DNA of 64,000 bases from Mesolinea sp040772305. GTDB lineage: Bacteria; Chloroflexota; Anaerolineae; Anaerolineales; Anaerolineaceae. Below the pieces are notes generated by a model. The model made no database searches, had not been told where the DNA came from, and saw nothing but the letters and a program-made list of their open reading frames with translations. A program made the translations under genes and the position numbers. Location: positions 186,001 to 250,000 of the forward strand of contig JAXGYK010000001.1 in assembly GCA_040772305.1 (NCBI GenBank), read 5' to 3'. This document shows, in pieces, positions 25,658 to 33,519 of the stretch (the stretch's first letter is position 1; each line of letters opens with the position of its first letter).

Positions 25658-26167
25658 ATGAGCAAATTCAGCAAAGAGGAAAAGGATAAAGCCCTCGAAA
25701 TACTAAAAGGTGGTCTAAGTCTGGCTGAAGCATCAAGACAGACTGGGATCAGCGAGCGAGAACTTAGGCGGTTCAGACAAATGAGCGAAAGGTGGGGTTC
25801 TGAGGACTTTCCTCAAGCGCGATATAACTGGAGAGCGGAAGAGAAACTGGCAGTTCTTGAGTACATGGAAGCCAATCATCTTGGCTACACGGAAACGGGG
25901 GTACACTTTGGTATCAAAGGCAGTTCCACAGTATGGGTATGGGCTGAGCGATACCGGAGGGAAGGGATGGCAGGACTGGAAGGGAAGAGACGGGGCAGGC
26001 CCAGGAAATGGCGGCCGCCGGATGAGACGATGACGCCGCTGGAGAGATTAGAAGCAGAGAACCTTTATCTTCGAGCGGAGAACGCCTACCTAAAAAAATT
26101 GAGTGCCTTGATTGCGGAAATGGAAAGGCAAGAGCGAGAGCGCAAACAAAGATTATCTCGCAATTGA
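25658..26167 (+). CDS. IS3-family OrfA (helix-turn-helix)
   Basis: 169 residues, ATG with GGAGGT upstream. Two helix-turn-helix units (LSLAEASRQTGISERELRRF and YTETGVHFGIKGSSTVWVW) are followed by a basic RRGRPRKWRP and a leucine-zipper-like ENLYLRAENAYLKKLSALIA, the typical layout of IS150-type OrfA. It binds the IS ends and supplies the N-terminus of the OrfAB transposase. Confidence 0.9.
   Translation: MSKFSKEEKDKALEILKGGLSLAEASRQTGISERELRRFRQMSERWGSEDFPQARYNWRAEEKLAVLEYMEANHLGYTETGVHFGIKGSSTVWVWAERYRREGMAGLEGKRRGRPRKWRPPDETMTPLERLEAENLYLRAENAYLKKLSALIAEMERQERERKQRLSRN
26092..26098 (+). promoter_or_regulatory. Programmed -1 frameshift site A AAA AAA
   Basis: In the OrfA frame the codons read CTA AAA AAA TTG, giving the slippery heptamer A_AAA_AAA. 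The -1 frame is open from here straight into OrfB, so slippage yields the OrfAB fusion. Confidence 0.75.
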
Positions 26168-26994
26168 GGCAAGAATACCCATTGGCATTGCTTCTGAAAC
26201 TGGCTTGCCTTCCCAGGAGCAGTTATTACTATAGTCTTGAAGTTCTCCAGGCTCCGCCGAAGCACCAGGCTGAACGAGAGGCCATTCGTGCTATTTGTAC
26301 GCAGCACCGGGGCTGTTATGGTTATCGCCGGGTTAGCCTGGAACTGCGCAATCAAGGTTATAGGATCAATCACAAGCTGGTGATGAGCTTGATGAGAGCA
26401 GAAGGCCTGAGCTGTCAATTGAGAAAAAAGCGCTATCGCTCTTACAAAGGACAGATGGGCAAGATAGCCCCTAATCTGCTCAACAGGCAATTCCAGGCGA
26501 TGCGTCCCAACCAGAAATGGGCAACTGATGTGACCGAATTCAAAGTCTTGGGCAAGAGGGTCTATCTTTCTCCCATTCTGGACCTCTTCAACGGTGAAGT
26601 GGTCAGTTATAGTGTGAGCCAATCCCCTTCCTTTGCAGCTACGATGGAAATGCTCAAAAAGGCTTTTGAGCAACTGCCTGAAAAGCTTGACCTGATCCTG
26701 CATTCAGACCAAGGATGGCAGTATCAAATGAAACCCTACCAAAGCTTCCTGGCAGAAAAAGGTGTCCGTCAGAGTATGTCCAGAAAGGGCAATTGCTATG
26801 ACAATGCGGTCATCGAAAACTTCTTCGGTTTGCTGAAGACAGAATTCTTTGAAGGCAAATCATTTGCTTCTGTCGAACTGTTTCAGAAAGAACTGGTTGC
26901 CTGGCTGGATTATTACAACAATATCAGGATCAAGGCTAAACTAAAAGGACTGAGCCCTGTGGCTTACAGGACCCAGTCTTATCTCGCTATTTAA
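26164..26994 (+). CDS. IS3-family OrfB transposase (DDE integrase core)
   Basis: 276 codons from a TTG overlapping the OrfA stop; normally translated by frameshift from 26092. HTH_21-like start (YGYRRVSLELRNQGYRINHK), then the catalytic triad in WATDVTEF, HSDQGWQY and NAVIENFFGLLK (D, D, E), and the C-terminal YYNNIRIKAKLKGLSPVAYR. All features of an active IS3 transposase are present. Confidence 0.9.
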   Translation: MRQEYPLALLLKLACLPRSSYYYSLEVLQAPPKHQAEREAIRAICTQHRGCYGYRRVSLELRNQGYRINHKLVMSLMRAEGLSCQLRKKRYRSYKGQMGKIAPNLLNRQFQAMRPNQKWATDVTEFKVLGKRVYLSPILDLFNGEVVSYSVSQSPSFAATMEMLKKAFEQLPEKLDLILHSDQGWQYQMKPYQSFLAEKGVRQSMSRKGNCYDNAVIENFFGLLKTEFFEGKSFASVELFQKELVAWLDYYNNIRIKAKLKGLSPVAYRTQSYLAI

Positions 26995-27023
26995 TTTCTG
27001 TCCAAAAATCGGGGTGCACTACA

Positions 27024-27027
27024 AAAG
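27024..27027 (+). repeat. 4-bp target duplication, right copy (AAAG)
   Basis: Matches 25600-25603 across the IS3-family element. Confidence 0.7.
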
Positions 27028-27028
27028 C

Positions 27029-27043
27029 GGGGCTTTGTTGTTT
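27029..27043 (+). terminator. Right arm of the terminator split by the IS
   Basis: GGGGCTTTGTTGTTT, exact complement of 25580-25594. Alone it cannot form the original hairpin locally; pairing would have to span 1.4 kb. Confidence 0.8.
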
Positions 27044-27063
27044 GTTGCGTATATTCCTGGAAG

Positions 27064-27312
27064 CTACACTTCGGCAGTTTCGATTTTTTGCACCATTTGA
27101 TCAAGGATCATCTCTATCGCCATGGTATGCGAACAGATTTTATACTTAGCAAAGTAATCACAAGTACACTGCCATTCGCCCTCCTGATACGTTACATGGT
27201 GATCGTGGTTGGTTCCCTTAAAATCAGCTTTGAAGGATTGAAAAGCAATACGGTCGCGTTCTTCGGTGTAACGTTTGGCTTTTTCTATTTTTCCGTACAT
27301 ACCGCTATCCAT
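27064..27312 (-). CDS. Small SWIM-type zinc-finger protein
   Basis: 82 residues. The motif CTCDYFAKYKICSH (CxC...CxH) is a SWIM zinc finger, preceded by DHHVTYQEGEWQ and followed by TMAIEMILD. SWIM fingers bind DNA or protein and occur in SWI2/SNF2 helicases and transposases; here the finger stands alone. Start ATG with GGAGAC upstream; a second ATG four codons inside is possible. It used to share the bidirectional terminator now split by the IS. Confidence 0.75.
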   Translation of the reverse strand: MDSGMYGKIEKAKRYTEERDRIAFQSFKADFKGTNHDHHVTYQEGEWQCTCDYFAKYKICSHTMAIEMILDQMVQKIETAEV

Positions 27313-27501
27313 TGTCTGTCTCCTTGTAATTCATGCTCTATTTATAAAGAAAACACGCGCCATGACTGCCTCGGCGAGTGCTAAGTTCATCGTTTTCCTC
27401 AAGGGGAAGGATGCACAGATATTCACGTATCAGGCTGACCTTTCCATGTACAAATTATAGCGTAGCGCTCAACATGGGTCAACGACGCAGACATAAAGCT
27501 T

Positions 27502-27507
27502 TATAAT
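27502..27507 (+). promoter_or_regulatory. -10 element of the Nudix gene
   Basis: TATAAT ends 24 bases before the TTG at 27532. A transcript start near 27514 would exclude the upstream TTG at 27511 as a start, agreeing with the AAAGGAGGAG site placed before 27532. Confidence 0.4.
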
Positions 27508-27531
27508 CGATTGACCGAAAAGGAGGAGCAT

Positions 27532-28155
27532 TTGGGAAAAGCCACTCCCATACAAAAAATAGCTGACCGCTTGCAAAGCATCGCCCAGTCTGGACTCACG
27601 TATAGTCAGAGCATCTTTGACATTGAGCGCTACCGCGAGCTGCAAGTCCTTGCTGCAGAGCTTTATAGCCTGGGCAGTACTGAGGCACCAGAAAGATTTC
27701 TTGACTTGCTGGTGCCCGAAGCGGGTTATGCAACCCCAAAAGTGGACGTGCGCTGTGTTGTACTGCGTGAAGGCAAAATGCTTTTTGTGAAGGAAGTGGT
27801 TGACGGAGGCTGGTCTTTGCCCGGAGGCTGGGTAGACATCAATGATGCTCCGCATGAAGCCGCAGAACGGGAAGTATGGGAGGAAAGCGGTTTCCGCGTC
27901 AAAGCCAGTAAGCTTTTGGCACTATTGGACCACCGAAAGCATGGCTACCCTCCTTATTTCTTCCATATTTATAAGCTCTTCTTCCTCTGCGAGCTTGAAG
28001 GCGGAACTGCACGTCCCAGCTTTGAAACCAGTGAAGTGGGGTTTTACGGCCAGGATGAAATCCCACCCCTTTCTTTGCCCCGTATGACTCCCGAGGTGGT
28101 GGCACTGATGTTTAAACTGGCTAGTCAACCGGATGCCCCAACTTATTTCGACTAA
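27532..28155 (+). CDS. Nudix hydrolase with Nudix_hydro_N-type N-terminus
   Basis: 207 residues from a TTG with AAAGGAGGAG five bases upstream. The first 60 residues (IQKIADRLQSIAQSGLTYSQ) match the helical N-terminal extension of ADP-ribose-type Nudix enzymes. The Nudix box reads GGWVDINDAPHEAAEREVWE then ESGF, with D in place of the first Glu, as several members of this subgroup have. Likely substrate ADP-ribose or a nucleotide sugar; not provable here. Confidence 0.85.
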   Translation: MGKATPIQKIADRLQSIAQSGLTYSQSIFDIERYRELQVLAAELYSLGSTEAPERFLDLLVPEAGYATPKVDVRCVVLREGKMLFVKEVVDGGWSLPGGWVDINDAPHEAAEREVWEESGFRVKASKLLALLDHRKHGYPPYFFHIYKLFFLCELEGGTARPSFETSEVGFYGQDEIPPLSLPRMTPEVVALMFKLASQPDAPTYFD

Positions 28156-28187
28156 AACCAGGAAGGATTCTTAAGCAGCAAAACGAT

Positions 28188-29096
28188 ATGCAGATGATCA
28201 TCCCTGGAACAGATTTAGGCGTGGTACTGGCATTGCTGGCAGCCTTCGCCTGGGTGTTTTCTGGAATCGCTATTGAACGGTACACCAGCGGGCATAGTCC
28301 CATGATCATTAATTTTCTGCGGATCGCAATTGCCCTGGGGATAATGGCTGTGTTTCTGGCCTTGCGGGGCGGCAGCCCTTTGGCGCTGGATGTCAGCCCA
28401 AAAGCATGGAAGTGGCTTATGCTCTCGGGTGTTGTGGGTTTTGTTTTTGGCGATTACTTCCTTTTTGCCTCCTATCAGGAAGTTGGTGCACGCATTGGCC
28501 TGCTGATGATCAGCCTTTCTACCATTTTTGTGGGAATCATCTCCTATTTTCTTTTCGATGAAGTGCTTACTCCCCGTAGCCTGCTAGGCATTACACTCAC
28601 TTTGCTAGGGGTACTTTTGGTGGTATTGATGAAAGGACCAGAGGAAAAGCTTGTGCAATGGCGATTTTCGCCAAAAGGAATTCTGTATGGCTTGCTGGCA
28701 GCCTTTGGACAGGCAATAGGCCTTGTGCTGAGCAAACTTGGGATGGGCAACGGGGACCCGTTTGCAGCGACTCAAATTCGGATTATCGGTGCGCTGGCAG
28801 CATTTATCGTGATTATGCTCCTTGGGAAGCGTACTGCTGCGGTAAAAGCAGCCTTGAGTAATCCAAAAGTACTGGGCACTGTATTGATAACTGCATTCGT
28901 AGGCACCTTTCTGGGTGTTACGCTTTCATTGGCTGCGGTACAAAACACCCAAACCGCAATTGCATCGGCAGTACTTTCCATTATGCCGGTGTTGATTATT
29001 CCGGTTAATTTTCTGCTCTTCAAAGAAAAGATTCAGGCAGCTGAGGTTTTAGGCACACTTGTAACAGTTTTGGGTGTCGTGATATTGAGCCTTTAA
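28188..29096 (+). CDS. EamA/DMT-superfamily transporter
   Basis: 302 residues with ten hydrophobic segments in two EamA halves, starting VVLALLAAFAWVFSGIAIER and PKGILYGLLAAFGQAIGLVL. Family members export metabolites or carry drugs, amino acids or nucleotide sugars; the substrate is unknown. It begins 32 bases after the Nudix stop, so they may be cotranscribed. It converges with the GNAT gene, with 2 bases between the stops. Confidence 0.85.
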   Translation: MQMIIPGTDLGVVLALLAAFAWVFSGIAIERYTSGHSPMIINFLRIAIALGIMAVFLALRGGSPLALDVSPKAWKWLMLSGVVGFVFGDYFLFASYQEVGARIGLLMISLSTIFVGIISYFLFDEVLTPRSLLGITLTLLGVLLVVLMKGPEEKLVQWRFSPKGILYGLLAAFGQAIGLVLSKLGMGNGDPFAATQIRIIGALAAFIVIMLLGKRTAAVKAALSNPKVLGTVLITAFVGTFLGVTLSLAAVQNTQTAIASAVLSIMPVLIIPVNFLLFKEKIQAAEVLGTLVTVLGVVILSL

Positions 29097-29098
29097 AA

Positions 29099-29560
29099 CT
29101 ATGGATTTAAATCTTGCCATTTTTCAAAAATAATACCGTCTTCGCCCCCGTAGTAATACCCTTCCCAAACGTCTACTTGCTGATATCCCAGCTTGCGGTA
29201 CATCGCAATCGCCATTGCATTGCTCCGGCGGGTTGTAAGTCGAATGCATTGTGTATTTAAGCTGGCTTCGATAGCAAGCAGCAGGCGTGTCCCCAACCCC
29301 TGTCCACGCCACTGAGGATCTACCGCTATTGTTGCAATCCAACCGATTGGCTCTGGAGCCTTTACTTCGCCAGCTGCAAAGGCGATCATCTGCCCTGCAT
29401 ATTCAATTTTGTAGCGCACAAAACCTGGTCCCATCAGTACAAAAACCAAATCAAGCCAAGGCCAGGCATCCTCTTCTGAAAAACAGCGCTTTTCAAGGGC
29501 ACTAAGAGCGGATAAATCGCGCCAGCCTGCTGTGCAAATAGGAAGTGTTTCTGCTCCCAA
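29099..29560 (-). CDS. GNAT-family acetyltransferase
   Basis: 153 residues from a TTG that directly follows the stop of the ABC-F gene. The acetyl-CoA loop is PQWRGQGLGTRLLLA (motif A, RGxGxG-type), then LTTRRSNAMAIAMYRKLGYQ. RimI-like in pattern, but the substrate cannot be told. Probably translated by coupling to the ABC-F frame. Confidence 0.85.
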   Translation of the reverse strand: MGAETLPICTAGWRDLSALSALEKRCFSEEDAWPWLDLVFVLMGPGFVRYKIEYAGQMIAFAAGEVKAPEPIGWIATIAVDPQWRGQGLGTRLLLAIEASLNTQCIRLTTRRSNAMAIAMYRKLGYQQVDVWEGYYYGGEDGIIFEKWQDLNP

Positions 29561-31519
29561 TCAGACCTCGGGGCCGGCTTCCTGCAAAGTCCAGGCCAGA
29601 TCTTCCCATTCTTCCATAAGCGGGGCGAGATCAACCTGCAGGTTGCGATACTCTTCTGTGATGCGGTTAAGCTTCGCAAGGTCGCTTGGCGGGCTAGCTA
29701 ACTGCGCTTCGTAACGGGAGATTTCCTTTTCTATTTGCATTATGCGCTGTTCCAGGGCATGAATCTTTTTTTCCAGCTGCTGCCGTTGGTTGCGGCTAAG
29801 GAAACTGCGTTTCTGTAACTTGGGATGTTCGGTTTTACCAGACCTGTCGCCAGACTTGTCTCCTTTTGGCTGATCAATGCCTTCCTTCAGATTGGATTCT
29901 TGGTTTTGCGCAGTTTTATACGCTTTATATTCCGAGTAGGAACCCTTGAATACCTGCAAAACCTCATATTGAGGATCAAGTTCCCAAATTTGAGTTGCCA
30001 GTGCATCGATCAGGTAGCGGTCATGGCTAACCAAAAGGATCGTGCCTGGATATTCAGCCATCACTTTTTGCAGGATTTCCTGTGTAGCAAGGTCCAGATG
30101 ATTCGTGGGCTCATCCAGGAGGAGGAGATTTGTATCCTCAAGACTCAGCTTTGCCAAGGCCAGGCGTCCGCGCTCCCCTCCTGAAAGGGTAGAAACCGGG
30201 TTAAAAACATCGTCGCCGCTAAAACCAAACTTACCGAGATAGTTTCGTATTTCGCATGGCAAAAGCTGAGGGGCGACCGTATTAATCTCCTGCATCAGGT
30301 CCTTGGATGGGTCAAGGCCTTCGTGGGCCTGTGCGAAGTATCCAACCTTTAAACTGGCTCCCATTTCCGTTCGGCCGCTGTAAGCAGGAATCTGGTTAAG
30401 GATCGTCTTTAAGAAAGTAGTTTTTCCAGCGCCATTCGGTCCAATGATGGCTACACATTCTGTACGTTCCAAAACCAAATCGGGGCAACGGAATAGCGGC
30501 CGTCCTTCATCCTGATAGCCCACTTCTAAATCGTAGGTACGCAGCACCAAATTTCCGCTGCGTCCCGCAAGGCTCATGCGCAAATGCATAGGACGCTGTT
30601 TTTGTTTAGGCGCGGTAAGGCGGCCTTCTTCCAGTAAACGCTCCAGACGTTTACGCCGCCCGATAGCCTGCCGTACGTTCTGTCCTTCAATGTTTCTTTC
30701 AATATATTCTTCTTGTTTCCGAATGAATTCGGTTTGAGCCTCGTACTCTGCTAAACGGCGGGCATATCGGTCGGCGCGTTGGTGCATATAGGCGCTGTAA
30801 TTTCCCCGATACACTTCCAAGGCAGGCGTCATTTCCCAAACCTGGCGTACAGTCTGATCCAAAAAGTAGCGATCGTGGCTCACAATGATTACGGCACCAT
30901 GCCAATCACGCAGCCAGGCTTCCAGCCATTCAACAGCTTGAATGTCCAGATGGTTGCTGGGTTCATCCAAAAGCAAAAGGTCAGGGTCATCCAGGAGCAA
31001 ACGTGCCAGCAAAGCGCGGGTACGTTGTCCCCCGGAAAGCTGGCTGATCAGGCGATGGAAGTCGCTTTCCTCAAAGCCAAGACCTTGCAATACCATCCGA
31101 ATTTTTGAGGGATAGGTATAGCCTCCAGCCAGGTCAAATGCAGATTGCAGCCGGCCATACCGTTCGAGGATACTTGGGTCACATTCGGGGTCCTGCATCG
31201 CTTTTTCCATCGTGTGAAGCTCATTTTCCTGAGCCAGCAGACCTTCAAAGGCAGTAAGGGTTTGCTCCCAAAGTGTGCCTTGAGCATTGAAACTAGCGTT
31301 TTGCGGTAAATAACCTATACGCAATCCACGTGCGCAGTGTACAGATCCTTCCGTTGGATTATCCTCGCCAGCTAAAATACGCAGCAAGGTGGTTTTGCCA
31401 ATTCCATTGGGCCCTACAATGGCGATGCGGGCACGCGCAGAAATCGAAAGATTTATTCCCTCGAAGATATCTACCGAACCGAAAGAGCGGCCCAGGTTTT
31501 GGGCAGTAAGCAGTGACAT
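29561..31519 (-). CDS. ABC-F ATPase (ribosome-associated type)
   Basis: 652 residues without membrane helices. Two ABC domains with Walker A GPNGIGKTT and GPNGAGKTT, signatures LSGGQRTRALLARLL and LSGGERGRLALAKLS, and Walker B LLLLDEPSNHLDI and LLLLDEPTNHLDL. A P-site tRNA-interaction-type linker lies between the domains (RRLAEYEAQTEFIRKQEEYI), and a C-terminal coiled coil follows (about 570-640). ABC-F proteins rescue stalled ribosomes or protect against antibiotics; Uup/YdiF-like overall. Subclass not determined. Confidence 0.9.
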   Translation of the reverse strand: MSLLTAQNLGRSFGSVDIFEGINLSISARARIAIVGPNGIGKTTLLRILAGEDNPTEGSVHCARGLRIGYLPQNASFNAQGTLWEQTLTAFEGLLAQENELHTMEKAMQDPECDPSILERYGRLQSAFDLAGGYTYPSKIRMVLQGLGFEESDFHRLISQLSGGQRTRALLARLLLDDPDLLLLDEPSNHLDIQAVEWLEAWLRDWHGAVIIVSHDRYFLDQTVRQVWEMTPALEVYRGNYSAYMHQRADRYARRLAEYEAQTEFIRKQEEYIERNIEGQNVRQAIGRRKRLERLLEEGRLTAPKQKQRPMHLRMSLAGRSGNLVLRTYDLEVGYQDEGRPLFRCPDLVLERTECVAIIGPNGAGKTTFLKTILNQIPAYSGRTEMGASLKVGYFAQAHEGLDPSKDLMQEINTVAPQLLPCEIRNYLGKFGFSGDDVFNPVSTLSGGERGRLALAKLSLEDTNLLLLDEPTNHLDLATQEILQKVMAEYPGTILLVSHDRYLIDALATQIWELDPQYEVLQVFKGSYSEYKAYKTAQNQESNLKEGIDQPKGDKSGDRSGKTEHPKLQKRSFLSRNQRQQLEKKIHALEQRIMQIEKEISRYEAQLASPPSDLAKLNRITEEYRNLQVDLAPLMEEWEDLAWTLQEAGPEV

Positions 31520-31771
31520 TGCGCCTGAATTATAGCAGTGAGAAAAGAAAAACCCGGACTAATCCGCGGCTGGACAGCCAATTGTCAGTAAAGGCAAACC
31601 TGGCATAACTCTAGTTATCCTGCCCTTTTGGCAAAATCCAAGGCTGGCAGGGTTTTGATCAACAGAATACAAGGTTGAATCAAATGATCATTTGGCAGGT
31701 TTTTCTAAAAACAGCCGTGCTTTTGCCGACATAAGGAGTAAGATAAATACAGCATTATTGAGGTTGCTTGG

Positions 31772-32326
31772 ATGATCAAAGCCATCGCATTTGATTTTGT
31801 AGGTGTCATTGGGCAAGAAAAACTGCTTGTTCTTAATCCGCTGCAAAATAAGATTAAATCTATGTTTGGGTTCATCAATGAGAGCGCCGCATTTCTTCAA
31901 CACATTGCCGACGAAACCGGCTTGAGCCCCCAGCAAGTAGAGCAGGAGACCCGCTGGATTATCCAGCACCTGTATAGTCTGCGTGAGCCTGCTCTTTTTG
32001 AACAGCTACCCGCACTTCGCTTTTGTCTGGCCAGTAACCACCTGAGCTATCTTTTGGACTGGTTTGGAAGCTTGCCGATAGCCAGCTACTTTGAGTTTTT
32101 CCTGAACCCCAGCCTTGCTGGAGCTGGAAAACCGCACCAAGTCTTCTTTAAGAAGATGATCGAGTGTTTCAAACTTCCTGCCCGGGAGATTTTATTTGTT
32201 GATGACAGCTTGCAAAACATAAATGCTGCAAGAGCCCTGGGCTTGAACGGTTTGCATTATCAGGGAGATCAGCTGCTTTCTACCACTGTGAACTCCTGGC
32301 TTAAAACCCAGCAAAACCTTGATTAA
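31772..32326 (+). CDS. HAD-superfamily hydrolase
   Basis: 184 residues. Motif I is FDFVGVIG, in which the usual second Asp (DxD) is Val; motif II is LASNH, and motif III/IV GKPHQVFF and ILFVDDSLQNINAARALG. YihX-type members also lack the second Asp, so the protein may still be a phosphatase or dehalogenase-like enzyme with altered chemistry. Isolated gene; the 252 bases upstream show no clear promoter. Confidence 0.75.
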   Translation: MIKAIAFDFVGVIGQEKLLVLNPLQNKIKSMFGFINESAAFLQHIADETGLSPQQVEQETRWIIQHLYSLREPALFEQLPALRFCLASNHLSYLLDWFGSLPIASYFEFFLNPSLAGAGKPHQVFFKKMIECFKLPAREILFVDDSLQNINAARALGLNGLHYQGDQLLSTTVNSWLKTQQNLD

Positions 32327-32353
32327 GGCGGGCTTTTCGCAGCCTGTGCTTTT

Positions 32354-32381
32354 TTGATTAACCCCTTGTATCGGGTACAAT
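32354..32381 (+). promoter_or_regulatory. Promoter directly at the flippase-like gene
   Basis: -35 TTGATT (32354-32359), 16-base spacer, -10 TACAAT (32376-32381). The expected transcript start falls at about 32388, one base before the ATG, so the mRNA may be leaderless. Confidence 0.55.
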
Positions 32382-32388
32382 CCAGGTT

Positions 32389-33519
32389 ATGAAGATCAAG
32401 AAGTGGCACTTTTTTGTGGGCGTCGGCATTTCGGCGCTTTTTCTGTGGCTCGCTTTTCGAAAAGTGGACTTTGGAGGGGTAACAAGCGCACTTTCGCAGG
32501 CGAACTGGATTTGGATCCTAGGTAGGCTGCTATTGTATTTGATTCCTACCTGGCTGCGAGCCCTGCGCTGGAAGCTGTTGCTTAAACCGCTGAAGGATCT
32601 GCCTTTACCCACCGTGGCTGAAGTGATGGTGATCGGCTACATGGGCAATAATATTTACCCAGCCCGCGCCGGCGAGGTTTTGCGCTCCGTTTTGCTGAAA
32701 CAAAAAGAGGACATCGAGATTTCTGGTTCTTTAGCAACCATTTTTGTCGAGCGACTTTTTGATGCCATTGTAGTGATGGGTTTGGTCCTGCTCAATATAG
32801 GCACGCTTACAGCAATGACGAGTGACATTGGAATGGTTGCAGGGATTCAACGCGGAGCGGTAATTGGGACCTTTGTTTTTATTTTTGCCTTGCTGATTTT
32901 TCTGGCTATGGTTGCCTTTCCGCGCCATTCACAAGCTTTTTTTGATTGGTTCATTCAGCGTTTCGTGCCTGCCAAGGTCCGCCCAGCACTCAGCAGCATA
33001 GTTGAGCGCTTTCTTGCAGGCCTGATGGTATTACGCTCACCTTTGGAAACGCTGAAAGTCTTTATGCTTTCCGTGGCAGTTTGGATAACTGAAGGGGGTC
33101 TGTTTTGGGCACTTGCCCGTTCCTTAAACTTGGATATTCCCTTTGGGGCATTGCTACTGATGATAGGAGTAGTAAACCTGGTTCTGCTGATCCCAGCTGC
33201 CCCAGGCGGACTGGGTACCTTTGATGCCGCAGCAAAAACCATGCTGCAGCTCTTTGGAGTTAGCCCTGACCAGGCAACAGGTTATGCTTTATTGCTTCGG
33301 GCAGCGCTTTGGATACCGCTTACGGTACTGGGCTTGATTCTCTTCCTGAGGGAAGGACTTTCTTTCAAGAGTGATTTGACAGCCTTGCAGCAAAGTTATC
33401 GGAATGAAGAAGAGGCTGAGCCAAAAGCGTCTTTCCAGACTGCAGCCGCCTCAGAGCCTGATGAATACAGCGCCTCCACTTTTGATAATGGCGTTCTGAA
33501 GGAGGAGCAAAATGAGTAA
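32389..33519 (+). CDS. UPF0104/AglD-like polytopic membrane protein (lysylphosphatidylglycerol synthase TM family)
   Basis: 376 residues, about eight membrane helices. Family signatures GYMGNNIYPARAGEVLRSVL and AAPGGLGTFDAAAKTMLQLF are present. Proteins of this family are linked to lipid or polyprenyl-glycan transfer across membranes. A charged C-terminal tail of about 40 residues follows. It overlaps the FAD oxidoreductase gene by 8 bases, so the two form an operon, maybe in lipid or glycan metabolism. Confidence 0.82.
   Translation: MKIKKWHFFVGVGISALFLWLAFRKVDFGGVTSALSQANWIWILGRLLLYLIPTWLRALRWKLLLKPLKDLPLPTVAEVMVIGYMGNNIYPARAGEVLRSVLLKQKEDIEISGSLATIFVERLFDAIVVMGLVLLNIGTLTAMTSDIGMVAGIQRGAVIGTFVFIFALLIFLAMVAFPRHSQAFFDWFIQRFVPAKVRPALSSIVERFLAGLMVLRSPLETLKVFMLSVAVWITEGGLFWALARSLNLDIPFGALLLMIGVVNLVLLIPAAPGGLGTFDAAAKTMLQLFGVSPDQATGYALLLRAALWIPLTVLGLILFLREGLSFKSDLTALQQSYRNEEEAEPKASFQTAAASEPDEYSASTFDNGVLKEEQNE

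Larger units (their letters stand above)
25604..27023 (+). mobile_element. IS3-family element (IS150-like group), 1420 bp
   Basis: The ends are TGAACTGCACCCCGAA and, on the other strand, TGTAGTGCACCCCGAT. They form an imperfect inverted repeat of about 25 bp ending in TTGGACA, with the TG...CA termini of the IS3 family. Two overlapping ORFs lie in the -1 relation with a slippery A7. Both ORFs look intact. It is inserted in the loop of a terminator. Confidence 0.9.
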
